Counted from the first letter of the stretch, positions 13,583-26,942 are shown. The stretch is 64,000 nt of DNA from Plantago ovata (GCA_028274465.1 CM051456.1:90940753-91004752), one strand, 5' to 3'. A program made the numbers and translations. The notes: generated by a model from the sequence alone, not told the origin.

Positions 13583-14114
13583 CTTAACCCCTTTGAGCCT
13601 CTGAATTTTTGAAGCATGACAAAGTATATACCGTGAATAAAGATTAAAAAGAAACAAATTTAAACTTGGATGGAGTCGTTCTTGGACCACATAAAAAGCA
13701 GTTTTTCCTTTTCGTCACGAGGAGCCACTCCTTTATGTAATCTTTTAGTGTGTGTTTTGTTCAAATCACTCAATTAGGGGTTTGAAAACGAGGGATTTTT
13801 AGCTCAAAGTATGAAATGGGCGATTGGAGGGATTTGCGTGCATCAAAACCCTCAATTTGTTGTTTGGTTGCAAGTTTCCAAATAGAGATTTGGATGGATT
13901 TGAAAAGTAGAGGGATTTCAAACGTACTTTGGACTTCGTGCAAGGGATTTCGTTATTTGTGCAAGTTAGTTATAACTACCTATCTAAAGTTACAATAATA
14001 CACTTTCATTTTAAATAATTTGTTCTTCCATTTGAGGGCTTATAGGTAAATTTGTCATTTTCAAATTTCCCTCTCAAATTGTTTGCTTCATTATTTTTTT
14101 AATTCTATGTACTA
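13583..14114. other. intergenic, nothing firm
   Basis: Starts with the right CTTAA target duplication. Around 13790-13950 there is a GGATTTG/CAAATCC-rich stretch that may be an old MITE, but no termini could be fixed. No gene is seen. Confidence 0.4.
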
Positions 14115-14416
14115 CTACCTCCATTTTTTTATAAGTAGTTTTAGGTGTTTTCACACATATTAATATTAAGGAAATGATTTATTTACATTATTTTATTTTT
14201 TCACTTATTAATGTTATAAAATCTATATAACTTTTCTTGTTTTAATAAGAAAGAGATAGAGAGAGAAAGGAATAGATGCTCGTTTTAATATTACTAAAGG
14301 TGAGGAGAAAGTATATGGGAAAGAGCAAAATAATTTAAGAAAATCTAAAACTACTTATATTTAAGGAAGAGTTCAAAATGCTAAAACTACTACTTATAAA
14401 TGAAAATGGAGGGAGT
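14115..14416. mobile_element. Stowaway-like (Tc1/Mariner) MITE
   Basis: About 300 bp with terminal inverted repeats: CTACCTCCATTTTTTTATAA at the left and the reverse complement of CTCCCTCCATTTTCATTTAT at the right. Both carry the CTCCCTCC start common to plant Stowaway MITEs and continue into inverted ATAAGTAGT blocks. It has no coding capacity. The TA target duplication is plausible at the left but not certain. Confidence 0.75.
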
Positions 14417-14715
14417 GCATCAATTACATGTATCCAAATTAGCATTAACCTACTTTCTATTTCCATAATTCAAACTAGTAGTTAAACTATACAGTGTGCG
14501 CGTCCCAATGCCACATATTTAAAATAATTATTCGAATTACAATCAATAATTTAACAAAGTCATGCACGCAATTAGGATTCGACTGGGACAAAATGAACAG
14601 TTCTTAATCCACGCATTAGCATATACATATTAGCTAAAGCAAAATGTCACAGTAGCATGATTAGTACTAAGCCTATTGAAACAGAATCACCAGAAATATT
14701 AATTGTAGCAGGTAA

Positions 14716-15027
14716 TTAGCCTATTAACACATTTAGGTAGATCACAAAACATTCACACATATTGATGGGCCTGGGGAAGCAATGATCAAATGTGGAATGG
14801 TAGTCCTTCAGTAGCTCGGTTCTGTTCCGACAGGATGTGAAGTTCATGCGAGTACGGTTTGCGACTGTAAGAGACGTACCAGTTGCATGCAAAGGCATCA
14901 CCTTTTTCCTAGGCCTCATCTTCCTTAGAAAGCACTTTGTTCCACACATCATCAAACGAGATCTTATCTGACCAGCACATAAACCGTTACCAAAATCAAA
15001 ATACCTCCCAGTGAACAGTACGAACAA
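14716..15027 (-). CDS. hypothetical Cys-containing frame, doubtful
   Basis: An open frame of 103 residues with a hydrophobic start (FVLFTGRYF), basic stretches and about eight cysteines. No family is recognised. No clear TATA box or splice context was found, and it lies in repeat-rich DNA downstream of the helicase gene, so it may be chance or an exon remnant. Confidence 0.15.
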   Translation of the reverse strand: MFVLFTGRYFDFGNGLCAGQIRSRLMMCGTKCFLRKMRPRKKVMPLHATGTSLTVANRTRMNFTSCRNRTELLKDYHSTFDHCFPRPINMCECFVIYLNVLIG

Positions 15028-16543
15028 AATAAGGGGGAAGTAGCATACAATATGGTTAGTTTAAATGATGATACCATTTTAAATAATTTTTATATTTAAA
15101 TAAATGATAATATGAATTGTAATATTGATACAAAATATATTTTAAATTTTTTAAAGCATAATTAAGAGAGAATAAGGAGTTGGGGATGGGGTGCTCCAAA
15201 CATAGCCAACATATGTCTCTATTTATAGATTTCAAAAAAATAAAGTCGTCAGTGATTTTTATTTAATTTTTGCATTTTTATTTTTCGAGTTATGACCGTT
15301 TTAAAATAAAAGGTGTCAGAGATACACCTAGAGATGGACTTCTTTCCAATCTGAACCTTATCTTTCATGTGTGAACACATCTGTTGTCTGGTTGTGGTTT
15401 TTCGGTTCATCTTAACTAATCACGAGGGTGATTTAGTAAAATCATGTTTGAGTCGAAATCTCCAAATGTGTCATTTCACAAATACCTACTCCCCCATGGT
15501 ATTTCAAACATGCAAGAACACGAAGACCTAATGGAGGAGGAATTTTCCAAATCCTTAGCCCGGCACCGGCAGGCCGACATTCCGTTACCAAACGCGGTAT
15601 TTCGGTGAGTTTGAGAAAAAAACACACACCAAGTACATCCCAAATCCACTTACCAAACATGCACTAACATCACTTAACTTTCATATCACATCCATAATAA
15701 TAACTATAGTCATCCCAGAAAGAATGCCATCCATTTGTCTATAAGAACATGCAAAAGTATCAAACTGAATTGAGTTGGACCACTACATTAATCTCATCAA
15801 GTCCTAATTTTTTCTATTATATATTAGACTATGAGTAAAAAATATGCACAAGCTAACAAATATTTCCACTTCCCAATAATACTCTCATGCTTTCAGTTGG
15901 GGTGCCAAACTCTCAAGGTGTTTAATCCAAATAGAGGCCATAGAACTACAAAACAATCCTAAAAAATACAGTATGATCCTATTGGAATGTCAACAGAATT
16001 CGGGACGAGTTGCAGGTCACATGCTTCATGCACATCAATGCACAAGGCTGATCATGCTTACAACAAAACTTATCTGTTATCCGTGTTCAATATATCAGCA
16101 CAGCACAGGCCATCACATTCCCTTCACCGTCAAGCCATATATACTGACATCGCACCAAGCAACGGGATCTGCTGCAATTCTCTCTCCAAGCCAATACTCT
16201 GAAGGTTATCTCACACGTTTGAATTACATACATAGAACCCATGAGATTGTGATAATTACCGCCTCAAAAAACTGTGCAGCGTATACCTCAACAAGACCTT
16301 ACTGTACACTTTTCTACCACGAGGGATGAATGTAATTTTTGGAACTTCGCTGTCAACCTTTGGTAAAGTGATATCTCAGGCAAGGTAGGTGTATTTATCT
16401 CCCGTGAGAACAAATGGGGTTGTGTCTTAAGCAGAGTTCAGGGAACCCAAGCAAGCACTCGCATCCATTAGATAAATCAATAAATATCAATCATGAAGCT
16501 AACTGTACTTGATGAGACGTGGATGGAGGTTTATCTGAAATGA
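15028..16543. other. intergenic and probable helicase 3' flank
   Basis: The part next to 16544 is likely the helicase 3' UTR (AATAAA-like motifs on the minus strand near 16485). The stretch 15430-15665 reads like a moderately GC-rich repeat fragment, with one spurious open frame. Frames at 15973-16329 show no domain or codon logic and are not called. Confidence 0.4.
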
Positions 16544-19500
16544 TTACCTCCTCCTTGACAGAGAAGTTTGCTTATCCTTTTTCTTCTTCAGAATGGCAGA
16601 CATGTTGCTAACAGTCTCTTCAGAGGATTGGGCTACGCCGGTCAACCAACTCAGAGCCTCTGCAGCTGCATCCTTTTCAGCCTCTTTTTTAGTACTACAG
16701 GGTCGGCCCGAAAAATCTAGACCATTGAGAATAACAGTGCATTTGAACCTGTTTTTCATTTGGGTTGTCTTGTAGGAAGGTGGTGACAGATGTCCAGCTC
16801 TAGCAAGCAAAGTCTGCAGGTGATTTTTCGCATTGTCACCACCATTATTTTTTCGGTTTTCTTGACTAATTTTTTTGGTTTTAATGGGGGATGTTAGAGC
16901 CTGCCTCCCAAACACAAATCTTCCTTCGCATCGGTCTTCCGAGACAAGTAACCTCACTGCTGTTAGTAGTTCATCATGGGACTGCATGTCCAGCTTTGGA
17001 TTTAAAAGCTGGGTTCAGGAGACACAAATTAGGATCAATAAAAGCAAGTTATTGATAAATTGCATAAAGAAGAGTACCATGCAATAAACTGAAATAGTTG
17101 TTCCCATGTGACAACTCGGGTAAAATGCATAAAATCCCAGTGCTGTTCAAAATGTGCACAAAACACCTGGTGTTTTTTGAATTATAAGGAATACCCTTGC
17201 ATCACTAAACCCTATCCGCTAAAAAAGAGAGTAATGAGCCTAAAAATTACACCATGCTTCAATAATTTACCCATTTGAGGCATATTACATTACAAACCAA
17301 CCCAACTCTTAGGGTGAAATTCTCTCAAGTAAAGTTATTAGACTAAATAGTAAATAGCTCTTAGCCCCATTTAAAAATATCTCTACAATACTATCTCTAT
17401 TATACCCTTTTATGTGATCCTTAATAGTAATATCCATAAAATGTTAATACCAGGTGGTACCAAACATGAGTATCAACATTTGCCGTACAAACCATCGGTG
17501 CCATAAAATATTGTTGGTTCTGGTATACATCTCCATGGCCTCCATCTTGGTGGGTATAGTATTTTTCTTTCAAATGAAGATTTTTGTTGCAAAACTAAAT
17601 ATAAATTTTATGAATGTTGTCACTTCACAATTATTTTTTCTTAGGTAATAAACAAATTTAAAATATAAGGGCCACCAAGATGGAGGCCATGGAGATGTAA
17701 CCACCAATGGAAAACAAAAAAAAAGGAACGGAGGATTTTCTTCCCATTCAAGAATCACATTGTGCAGAGAAATTAGCCCCGCATAAGTGGCCTCAGATAT
17801 TAAAATACATACCTTATTTTGAATAAGCTCGTCAAGCTCTCTCTTTACAGTAAGATATGTTGATGCCAGCTCAGGATTCATGAAAAACTCGAGATAGCCA
17901 TCCAGCATTTTCATGTGGCCATCCTATAAAATAATAAAAAATTGGATTCATTATAACTTTGACATGAAAATGAAGGACAATTATACAATCATCACTTTAA
18001 CAACAGTTTAATCTAATCTCAGATAGCAGTGCAAAGCAGCCTACTCAATGATCGCTATAGGTGAATGGTGGCTTCACGATAACTTTATATACATATTTAA
18101 CAATCTATACATGTTTTAGTTGCTTTTAGCTATATATTTCCAATTTCTACCCTAAACTTTTTCATTTCTTCATGCAAGTATGTAATTGAATAAGAGAGTC
18201 AATTGTTAACGAATAAGGGCATGTATGGAAAAAAAATCTCCTTAGTATATGTGAAAACACCTAAAATACCAACTATTATGAATAGAGATAGATAGTACGT
18301 ACATACATGGACAGAGAATAATGCCAAGATGCTAAGGACTTTTTCATGTTTATAGATACATTTAATCGATGGAAACAGGGTTAAATCATTTAGAATTTTC
18401 ATATTGGTTACTATCTCGGAGCTATTTCCCACGAGTCTTTACCCATTACAGACACTTTAGTAGAACACAATGGTACAAGGTGCAATAGCACCTTGGGAAG
18501 CTTGGATTGACTAAAGGTTATAAAGCACCAAAGTTGATAAACACTGTTTGACAACAATATTTGGGTCCAGAGGGAAACATAAACTTACAAGTCTGCCATT
18601 GGATATATTTCCTCCAAATAAGAGAACCACTGAATCAGATATACCAGTAGAATCACGAAGAAATACGGAGTTCACTTTAATTTTTTCGTTGAAAACAATC
18701 CACGGAAATGGAATCTTTGCTTCCTGGGCATTCACAGAATTCTGACCAAGGGACAAAAATAACATTAGTCCATGTGCTGAAAACAACAAAACTGCCAAGC
18801 TCATCTCAGGAAAAAGAGAACAATACTCACCGAATGCAGAAGCACTGCACCATCCTCCATTGTTTTTAATGATATTGACTTCTCCTTATTCTGTAAAATA
18901 CAAGATTATCAAAACTTCAACCCTAATAACTACACTAAACTAAAGTAACAGAGAAATTATTGTCCACCAACAATGGACTACCAATCAAAGTATAGGTTCG
19001 CAATATAATAAAAGAATCATTATAAGCCTAAAAATTAGGGTGTACGTAAGACAATCTTCAACTCCACTTGAACACCCATTATCAAAGGCCACCATAAACC
19101 ACAATCAAACCATTAATTAATATTAATCCCAGAAAAGGAGAACCACCAAGCAGTTTCAATGATATTCACAAAAATAAAAAATCGATCAATTTAAAAGAAG
19201 TGGGAAGTTTCAACCGATAATTTATTTGACTCACCACAACAGAGCAAACTCCAGGGAACAGACCAGCACATATAACAGCACGGACAAGATGTTCATCGTG
19301 ACTCCACATGTTACAACTGTCTATATCTTCAACAAGACCAACATCTTTGAGCAGGTACAAGAATTGCTTCTTCAGGGAGTCCATAGCTTTTAGAGTTTGC
19401 CCAGAGAGAAAATTTCTCCAGCAATATTCATAACCAGTTTGCCTCTTTTCTGCATCTTTCCATCCATCATAAGCTCGGACAACAGTGAGATGATCACTGT

Positions 19501-22500
19501 AATCGCGACCAGAAAACTGGGCCTTTGCAGACTCAGCAAGCTGTATGAAACGTAAAAGAGTGTTAAAGGTAAATTCCCCAACCTTTTCTAAGCATAATCC
19601 ATCAAATAAAAGATTAGTGCAACCTTTTTTTTTTTAAACGGCTAACCTAACTACCCTACTCCTACTCCTTTACCACCTTATAACTGCAAATACACCTATA
19701 CCGACCTTATGCCTCCGTCAGGGTTCAAACCCCCGACCTCTCCTTTCTACTCCAGCATCCTAACCACCAGACCACCTTATGACTCCGGATTAGTGTAACG
19801 TTAATAAAAAACAATGGTGAAGAACAAAAGATGCAACTGAAGAAACATAGTACAGTGCTAATAAACCCAGAAACATTTGAAACATCACTACATTCTCCGA
19901 CAAATATGAATGGCAAACCATTATGATCGGAAAAAAGGGGATCTTTTTAGCAGAGAAGCGGCAGAAATAAATATATATGAGTCTAAAACTTGGCACCACT
20001 CTTTAGACTGGTCAAATGATAGAACCAGAAATGGAAGTACAAAAGCTGCAGATTAAATCGCTGCTTTGAAACCAACTGTGATGCATCATGTTTCTTGTCA
20101 CAATAGCAGTTACTTTATTAATATTAAGCCTGATCTTGAATGTCTGCATATAGATATATATATAGAAAAGTTTTTCACTGCAGATCCATAGAAAACAAGC
20201 ACAACTGTAATTGCACAAAAACATGAAAATACTTCTTTTGGAGGTGAAGAAAACAGAAAATCCCACAGGTGAGCCTATTTTCCTCTAAAGCAAGAAAGAG
20301 AAGTAAAAAGTTCAAACTTGTAACATGGCTGCAATACTTGATCCAGATAACTGCTCAGATAGTGGGTCAATGGTCATTTCTTGAGAAAGGATATCAAGAA
20401 GCGTAAAACAAAGACAACCAAGATTGCACTCTACTTACATCCTTCTTATCGTATGGCATTAAGAATGGATCTTTGACGCTTAGCCCAGATACAATGGTCA
20501 TTATGGGATCCAAGCAGTTAAAGATAGCCCCAAATACAAGCATTTTTCCAAGCTTCGGTTCAACTGGAAGCATGGCTAAGTTGCGCCCTGCAAAAAGAAA
20601 ACATAATTGTAATAATTAGTTAACAAATAAACGGCAAAATTCATCTTATGATCACTACTCTTCTGATTAGCAGTATAGATATTCAGCAGAACACAAATTA
20701 ATTAAAACTCAAAATAAGACTTGAGTTCCAGTTCCACCTAGAACTGTAAGATTTTCATCTGCATCCAAAGCCCCAATCATCTTCAAGTATTCAATAGCAT
20801 TTTGAACCTGAGAGCAGAAGGTAAAAATTAGAAGGGTAAATTTGGACACAATGCATTGGAGATGAGTATGCTAAATGTAGCGTCTCCATTTATGTTACCG
20901 ATAGAGGATCTGGTGACTGTAGGGCCCTAGATAAAAAGTTTGAAATGCTCCCGAGTTGTAAACTTTTGATTTGTAAACACAGAGACTGCAAAGGAGTTCT
21001 CAGAAGTTCTGGCAACTGATAATCTGCGAATGCATCATGTACACATCGGGGATAAAGATGATAACACTCGCCTGATTGAACACGTCCAGCTCTGCCTCTC
21101 CTCTGAAAGACAACATTAAAATGAGTGGCTCCCTTGCATAGATACTGCCCAAATAGGAACCTAAACACTTGCACAAATAATGTTCATAGATGAACTGCTT
21201 ATTACGAACAGTTTATATTATAGTCTTACTTGGCGGGCAGAAGCCTTAGAGATCCAGGAAGGAAGCAAACATGGGGTGTTATTCAGTGCATCATAAGATG
21301 TCTCTTTTGCTTTACCACAATCAACCACGAAGACTACATCATTTATAGTTATACTTGTTTCAGCCATGTTTGTTGCCAGGACAATCTTCCTGATTCCATC
21401 TTGAGGTTTATTAAAAATCAACTTCTGTCATACAGAACAGAAATATATGATCAGCTTCTGTTATACAGAACACAAGTATATACAGAAAATACGATAAAAA
21501 ATTTGGGGCACAGAGAAAAGAAAAACACGCACGAGCATGCGCGCACAAACAGTGAACTTGATGACACACTATTAGGCCATCTTTTACTAGAAGTAACGTG
21601 TTAAGTTCAAGTCCACTAGTATAACTATCTGGTAATAAATCTAAAATATTTAAAAGTAAAATCATATATGGATACTTGCAAGAAGCACAACATAAAATAA
21701 CCAACAATTCTTGATACTATATCCTAGTAATATAATATGGTATTCTATCTTGATTTCCAACTATCAAAATTGGTTGTCACGATGGAACCGACACTTCTTA
21801 TTTTAACACCTAAAGCAGAGAGAAATATCTTGAAATTACTCGTTGTCCATGCTACACAACTAGTACCCTACGATCTCTGCATCTATAGAATGATACATGT
21901 GTTTGGACAATATCCTGCAATGTCGCATTAAAATTAGTCTCAGTCTTGGGTGTTTATTTCTTACATTCACTTCAGGCGTTACTATAGAGTATTTATAACT
22001 GCAAAGCAAAAACATCCGCTCTTATTCATTTATGATTTTTTATTCGTTCATAAACGTTACCTTTATTCATACACATTCACCCATCTGGGACTGGGACTGT
22101 GTTACGTCAAAATAATCCACAAAGAGAATTAAATACTCGAATCACAAAAATATTGGAACACAACATTGTTGTTTTAACATAAAACCAATAATTACATCTC
22201 AGAAAAAAACAGGAGTGAAGTGAATTACAAGACATCCAAATTACCTGCTCTGCGCTAGCCATGGAACCATGGCATGCAAGCAATAGAACTCTGCTTGGAT
22301 CTCCCAATAGTGGATGAGCTTGAAGCTGATCTTTCAAAGAATTTATGTCATCCCAACCAGTCATAAACACTAAAACAGCACCAGGCCTTTCATTGCAGCA
22401 GATGTGACAAAGGACATGTTCAATGAGGTTGAAGCCAATAGAATCAGGATTCCAACAAGATAGTGATTCTCGAGCCCTAGAACCATAGTCCCTGAAATCA

Positions 22501-25500
22501 GCTGTCTCAAGTGCTTCCTGTTTCAACACTCTCGACATCAATGAAAATAACAACGAGAAAGCGGACCTAGAACGAATTCAAGATTACAAACAATTCATAC
22601 CTCAACCGCTGAAGCTATTTGAGTTTTCCTTTTCCGAAGAGTCTGCTTCTGCATTTTCCACATCTTGTCTTGGCCATAATTATCAATTTGATTATATGAA
22701 GTCAACCTGTAGCCTGTCATTTCAAGGATATTTTCCAAAAAGTGACTCCGGACAGGATAAGTAAAGCCCTGAGAATCAGAATCAATAAAGATTATAAATT
22801 AACCAGCTAAATGAAAAGAAAAAAGATAGAGAGGGAGGGGGTTGTGGAATTATCGAAAATAGAGCTTACTGTATCTAATAAGTAGCAACCATAAGAACAG
22901 GAAACATAAAACTTAATAACTTGGCATATAAGCAGAAAACATTTCATGTGCGTGAGAGATATCATCATCATACTTACAGGAATGTGGATGGTTGGAGCAC
23001 CACCAAAATAAGAAGAGAAAAGCTCAGCATTTAGGGTTGCACTCATCAGAATTAGTCTCAACTCCGGTCGGCGAGGAAGAAGATCCTTGAGGACAATTAG
23101 AAGAAAGTCTGCCATAACATTATTATAAGATAATAGAATGTAAAAGTAGTGTAAATATACTGAATAACAAGTACCTTCATTCATTCCTCGCTCATGAATC
23201 TCATCAACAATTACATGAGTAACACCTTTCAAGTTTCTGTCAACTAATAATCTTCTTAAGAGGATTCCGGTAGTACAAAAAAGAAGACGAGTATCCCTCC
23301 CTTTCATTCCCTCAAGCCGTACTTTGTAACCGACCTTAAAGGATGATGCAGAAAATAAAGATTTGTTTAATAGATACGCATCATGGAATTTTGATTTACT
23401 ACTTGAAGCAAGATACTTACAGATTCTCCTATTGTCTCACCGCGCTCGGCGGCAACTCTTTCAGAAACTGCAATAGCAGATATTCGTCTAGGTTGGGTGC
23501 ATATAATACTGCATGCTGCTCCCCGGGCTGCTTCAATTTCTGACTCTAAGATGTATTGAGGCAATTGCGTAGTTTTTCCACAGCCAGTTTCACCTGAGAC
23601 AACAACTACCTGGAAAACTGTCAGTTGAGATAATGGTGTTAAACCTCCTTAAACTGAAAAGTTTCTGCTACCATTCTGCCCCAAAACCGGAAAATGATAT
23701 TATGATGCCAGTTTAACCTAATCGTATTCAGTGTCATTCCCTGGGGTCTGGATGAGTTGCAGACAAGTATAGATATAACTTTTTAATACATTCCACTAAG
23801 ATTAAGAGAATATATACATTCAGTGTCTTGCATCTTCCTAATACAGAATCCCAAAGCATCCATGCCAACTGACACTGAAGAAACAGGTAGTCGATTGATT
23901 CTCCATTAGGTTTCTTAAAACCCATGAAAAAAAGTCAAATGCAACATTATTAATGGGACGGAAGGAGTACTTGTTTAGAAAATACACATGTAACAATTTA
24001 ATGCACTGAACACATACTGTAACATTAATAAGCAATGTAGACGAAGTTTCATAAATAGCACTGAAGAACCCGATAAGCACCTGATTTTGAGATATCATAG
24101 TCAATAATGCATCTCTCTCTTTGTATGCTGGAAGAGTTCTCCGAAACTCTTGCATCCTTTGGCCTTCTACAGATCCCTGTAGGAGATAGTCAACCAAACT
24201 ACAAGGTCAAATTTAATGATTCAGAATTATTGTCAGTTGGTAACTAATTAGAAAACTCTATTTCACCCAAATCCCAGAATAATATGTCATAGATGATTTT
24301 CAGTGCCTTGAATTTAACCAGCTTTGAAGCAATTTGGCATCAATCAATGTGTGTAGATGTTAATTCACAAAATCTGTATTCTCCACAATACTAAGTGATG
24401 AAAAGGCTTCATGCTGGAGTATGTGATCCGATAATTGACATCTCTCAACTAATTATTTCTGATAAAGAAAAATGGCAAAAGTAAAAACATATAAAGCATG
24501 AAGCGGGCAGCAGTATCAACAATCGAAAACAATCTATTTTTGCCAGACGAACCATGAGGATAATAAGAACTAGTAAGGAGATATTTTAACATCAATCATA
24601 ACTTCAGAACGACCAGCAGACATATAATAATACTTACATGCCATGCTTCTTGTTTGCTACGCATCTGTAAGCTCCTCCGCATAAGTATTCTCTCGGCAGC
24701 AACAGATCTGGAAGAGGACTCCGCCTGTTCATGAAATCGTTCATTGGAAAATACGTTCTTGTCCACGTTCAATGTTGAGTGGTCATTATTATGTCCAAAG
24801 GTTTCCTTATTGATAGACTTTCTAGAAAGATGAGCCCTCATATGGGAATCTACCAGCCTCTGCAACCTACCTGGTAAGATCACCTGTGAGTAAGCAAAAG
24901 TTCATTCAACCACGTAAATTGATATACAGGTGGAATCATCAAGTTCAAGGAACCTAGTCATAAAACCTGGATTAATTTCATAGAAACTTATTCTTTATTG
25001 TTTGCTTAATTACAAGAATTAAAAATAAAAAGTAACCATATGCATATAAAAATGAAATATATATTTTATTTCAATTTTCTTAAGAAAATAAATAACCAAG
25101 ATGGATTTAGTGAGTAACTTATCAACATACAGCTGAAAGTGGCTAGAAAAACTGAAACAGGTTATAGGTAGATATTTAGTAGTACCTCCCTCTGCGGACG
25201 TTTTTCATCCAAATCTGGCCTATAATTTGGCAGTGGGACTTTACTAAACACAACAACTTTCATATACTGATGGCTGCAATTAAGAAGAGGCTCTTTTAAA
25301 CATATGATAAAGAAACATAAATCAGAGAAGCTACAGAATAACTGGTAAAGCACAGTTCCTGCACCTGTGCAATCCCATTCTATCTGCTAGCATTGAAAGT
25401 TGCTTGAAATCACGCCGGTCCTTTTTATCCCTAGTCACAATCTCTTGCTCATCTTTGCAGCACATGAGCATGGTCAATTTGCACCTCCAATCTTCAACAT

Positions 25501-26141
25501 TATCCAGAGTAGAAGCAGTCTAGTATCCAAATATTACAAGGAAAATATATACTTCAACATTATCCAAAGTAGAAGCAGTCTAGTGTCCAAAAATTACAAG
25601 GAAAATATATCCAGAGTATATTCAAAATTTAACGTCATTAAGTGGAATATTTAGAACTAACACCATTTCTAGTTTTTTGAACTCAAAACCGAAAATACTG
25701 AATTAATTATCACCAGCAATACTAAGTGAACAAACTGCTTGCAACCAAAACGAAATTAATTAATTAATTACTAATAATCATCAGTAAATTAATTACGAAA
25801 TGAAATTAGGGATAACTTATTACCAGTTGCTTGGAGGATGAGGATGAATAGTCTACATCAGACTCCTCCTCGGACTCGTACTGCTCATATCCATACCGTT
25901 CATACCCCTGATTCTGCGGATAAAATTGTGGCAGAGAAGAAGCACTCCTATAGCGCGGAAATGCAGGAAGCGATGAAGACAAGCCTCTGAATAAAAAATT
26001 GACACGATTCTGAGGGTACAAACGGCCGGGGAGACTGTGCAGGCGGAGGGAAGAAGCTGTGGAGGAGAAAGGTAACAGAGACATGGCTCTGACTCTGAAT
26101 TTGAGCTTGAAGTTGTGCGTAAAGAGTGAAGATGAAGGCAT
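16544..26141 (-). CDS. DExH3/5: DExH-box ATP-dependent RNA helicase, DExH3/DExH5 type, 19 exons
   Basis: Exons on the minus strand, each bounded by GT-AG: 26141-25824, 25519-25365, 25273-25186, 24883-24638, 24176-24081, 23609-23421, 23334-23175, 23108-22978, 22768-22601, 22517-22245, 21421-21230, 21102-20899, 20807-20738, 20587-20439, 19540-19235, 18890-18831, 18741-18589, 17923-17813, 17008-16544. They total 3,534 bases and join in frame to 1,177 residues, the family length. Motifs: Walker A GETGCGKT (307-314), DEIH (408-411), SAT (440-442), motif [10 protein letters not shown] (672-679), then HA2/OB regions and a dsRNA-binding-like C-terminus (about 1075-1140). It unwinds RNA using ATP. The Ser/Arg/Leu-rich, acid-poor first 70 residues look like a mitochondrial presequence. 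Arabidopsis ABO6/DExH3 acts in mitochondrial splicing, but DExH3 versus DExH5 orthology was not settled. A second Met at residue 19 is an alternative start. Confidence 0.93.
17526..17699. mobile_element. foldback/MITE-like hairpin in helicase intron 18
   Basis: Arms 17526-17554 and 17671-17699 are inverted copies, 28 of 29 bases matching (TACATCTCCATGGCCTCCAT and onward), separated by about 116 AT-rich bases. The arms lie in the intron between exons 18 and 19. It may be a small MITE or a small-RNA hairpin. It carries no coding sequence, and no target duplication was recognised. Confidence 0.6.
19624..19787 (-). mobile_element. tRNA-derived SINE in helicase intron 14
   Basis: On the minus strand it starts CGGAGTCATAAGGTGGTCTG, has an A-box-like GGTGGTTAGGATGCTGG, a B box GGGTTTGAACCC (19721-19732), and ends in a run of A. 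It is flanked by a 12-bp target duplication, GATTAGTG(C/T)AAC (19612-19623 and 19788-19799), with one mismatch. It has no coding capacity. It sits well inside the intron, away from the splice sites. Confidence 0.85.
25492..25611. repeat. 60-bp tandem duplication over a splice acceptor
   Basis: Two copies, 25492-25551 and 25552-25611, differ at about three of 60 bases. The first contains the real acceptor and first codons of helicase exon 2; the second lies wholly in intron 1 and repeats the same acceptor and exon-start sequence. Confidence 0.85.
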
Positions 26142-26209
26142 GGCGAAAGGGAAACTATATACTGTATATCAGTTGGTGTGATTCATAGAGGGGATTTTAT
26201 GAAATATGG

Positions 26210-26218
26210 TTAGGGTTT
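26210..26218 (-). promoter_or_regulatory. telo-box in the helicase 5' flank
   Basis: AAACCCTAA on the minus strand, 69 bases before the helicase start codon. Telo-boxes are common near the transcription start of plant genes for translation and growth. This fits a housekeeping RNA helicase, but activity is inferred from the motif alone. Confidence 0.45.
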
Positions 26219-26330
26219 AACAGAGAAGAAAGGGTGCTTGGTTGGTTGCTGCTTGGTCACTAGTTGGTTAATTTGATCCTCCAAATTTGAACTCTTTTTC
26301 AAAATAGTCCCTCGGGTTCTGAAACTTTTG

Positions 26331-26942
26331 TTGGAATTTTACATAATCAATTGTGGTTTGTCCGATTTTAAATCACAACCAAAGGGGTTCACAAGTCGGA
26401 GAACGGGGGTTTCTCTAATATAGGTATGAATCTACTATAATAATAGAAGACACTTCAATAAATAATTACTAAAATTCTTTTTGTGGTGATAAATTAATTG
26501 AAGTTTAAAGTGTGTTAGTTGATTCATGGTATGAGTCTATTAGATACTAAAGATTGGTCTTGGGAGATATCTCACATGGCTAAGACCATCTTTATCGCCC
26601 TATGACAAAGGTTTGATCATACGCCCACCATACGTGGCTCTCCAGCCATGTATGTAAGCATATGTCCATCGAGCAAAAGCGTAAGATGCAATTGGTTTTT
26701 TTTTTTCATTTTTATGTTTTCGTTCATACTTTAGTTGGTTTTCACTTTTTTTTTTCTTTTAATTGCATTTTATTTTCTTATCATTTATTTTTCATATATT
26801 TTCCTATTAATAAATTATATTGAAATGTCAATTATAAAATTTTAAAATATTTAAATTCAATAGAAACCGACATCTAAATAATATAAAGTATGAAGTTTTA
26901 TGTTATATTAATTAATTAATTAAATTTAAATAATATGAAGTA
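26331..26942 (+). repeat. truncated LTR copy next to the helicase promoter
   Basis: Begins TGTTGGAATTTTA and matches the LTR-like sequences starting at 32507 and 38437 for about 600 bases, then stops where a MULE-like sequence starts. It lies only about 190 bases upstream of the helicase start codon, in opposite orientation to the gene. It is more diverged from the other two copies than they are from each other. Fossil. Confidence 0.65.

Noticed and set aside
15973-16329. Frame of 118 codons downstream of the helicase gene
   Set aside because: No domain, signal or promoter; it lies next to the helicase 3' flank and overlaps a second frame of similar quality.
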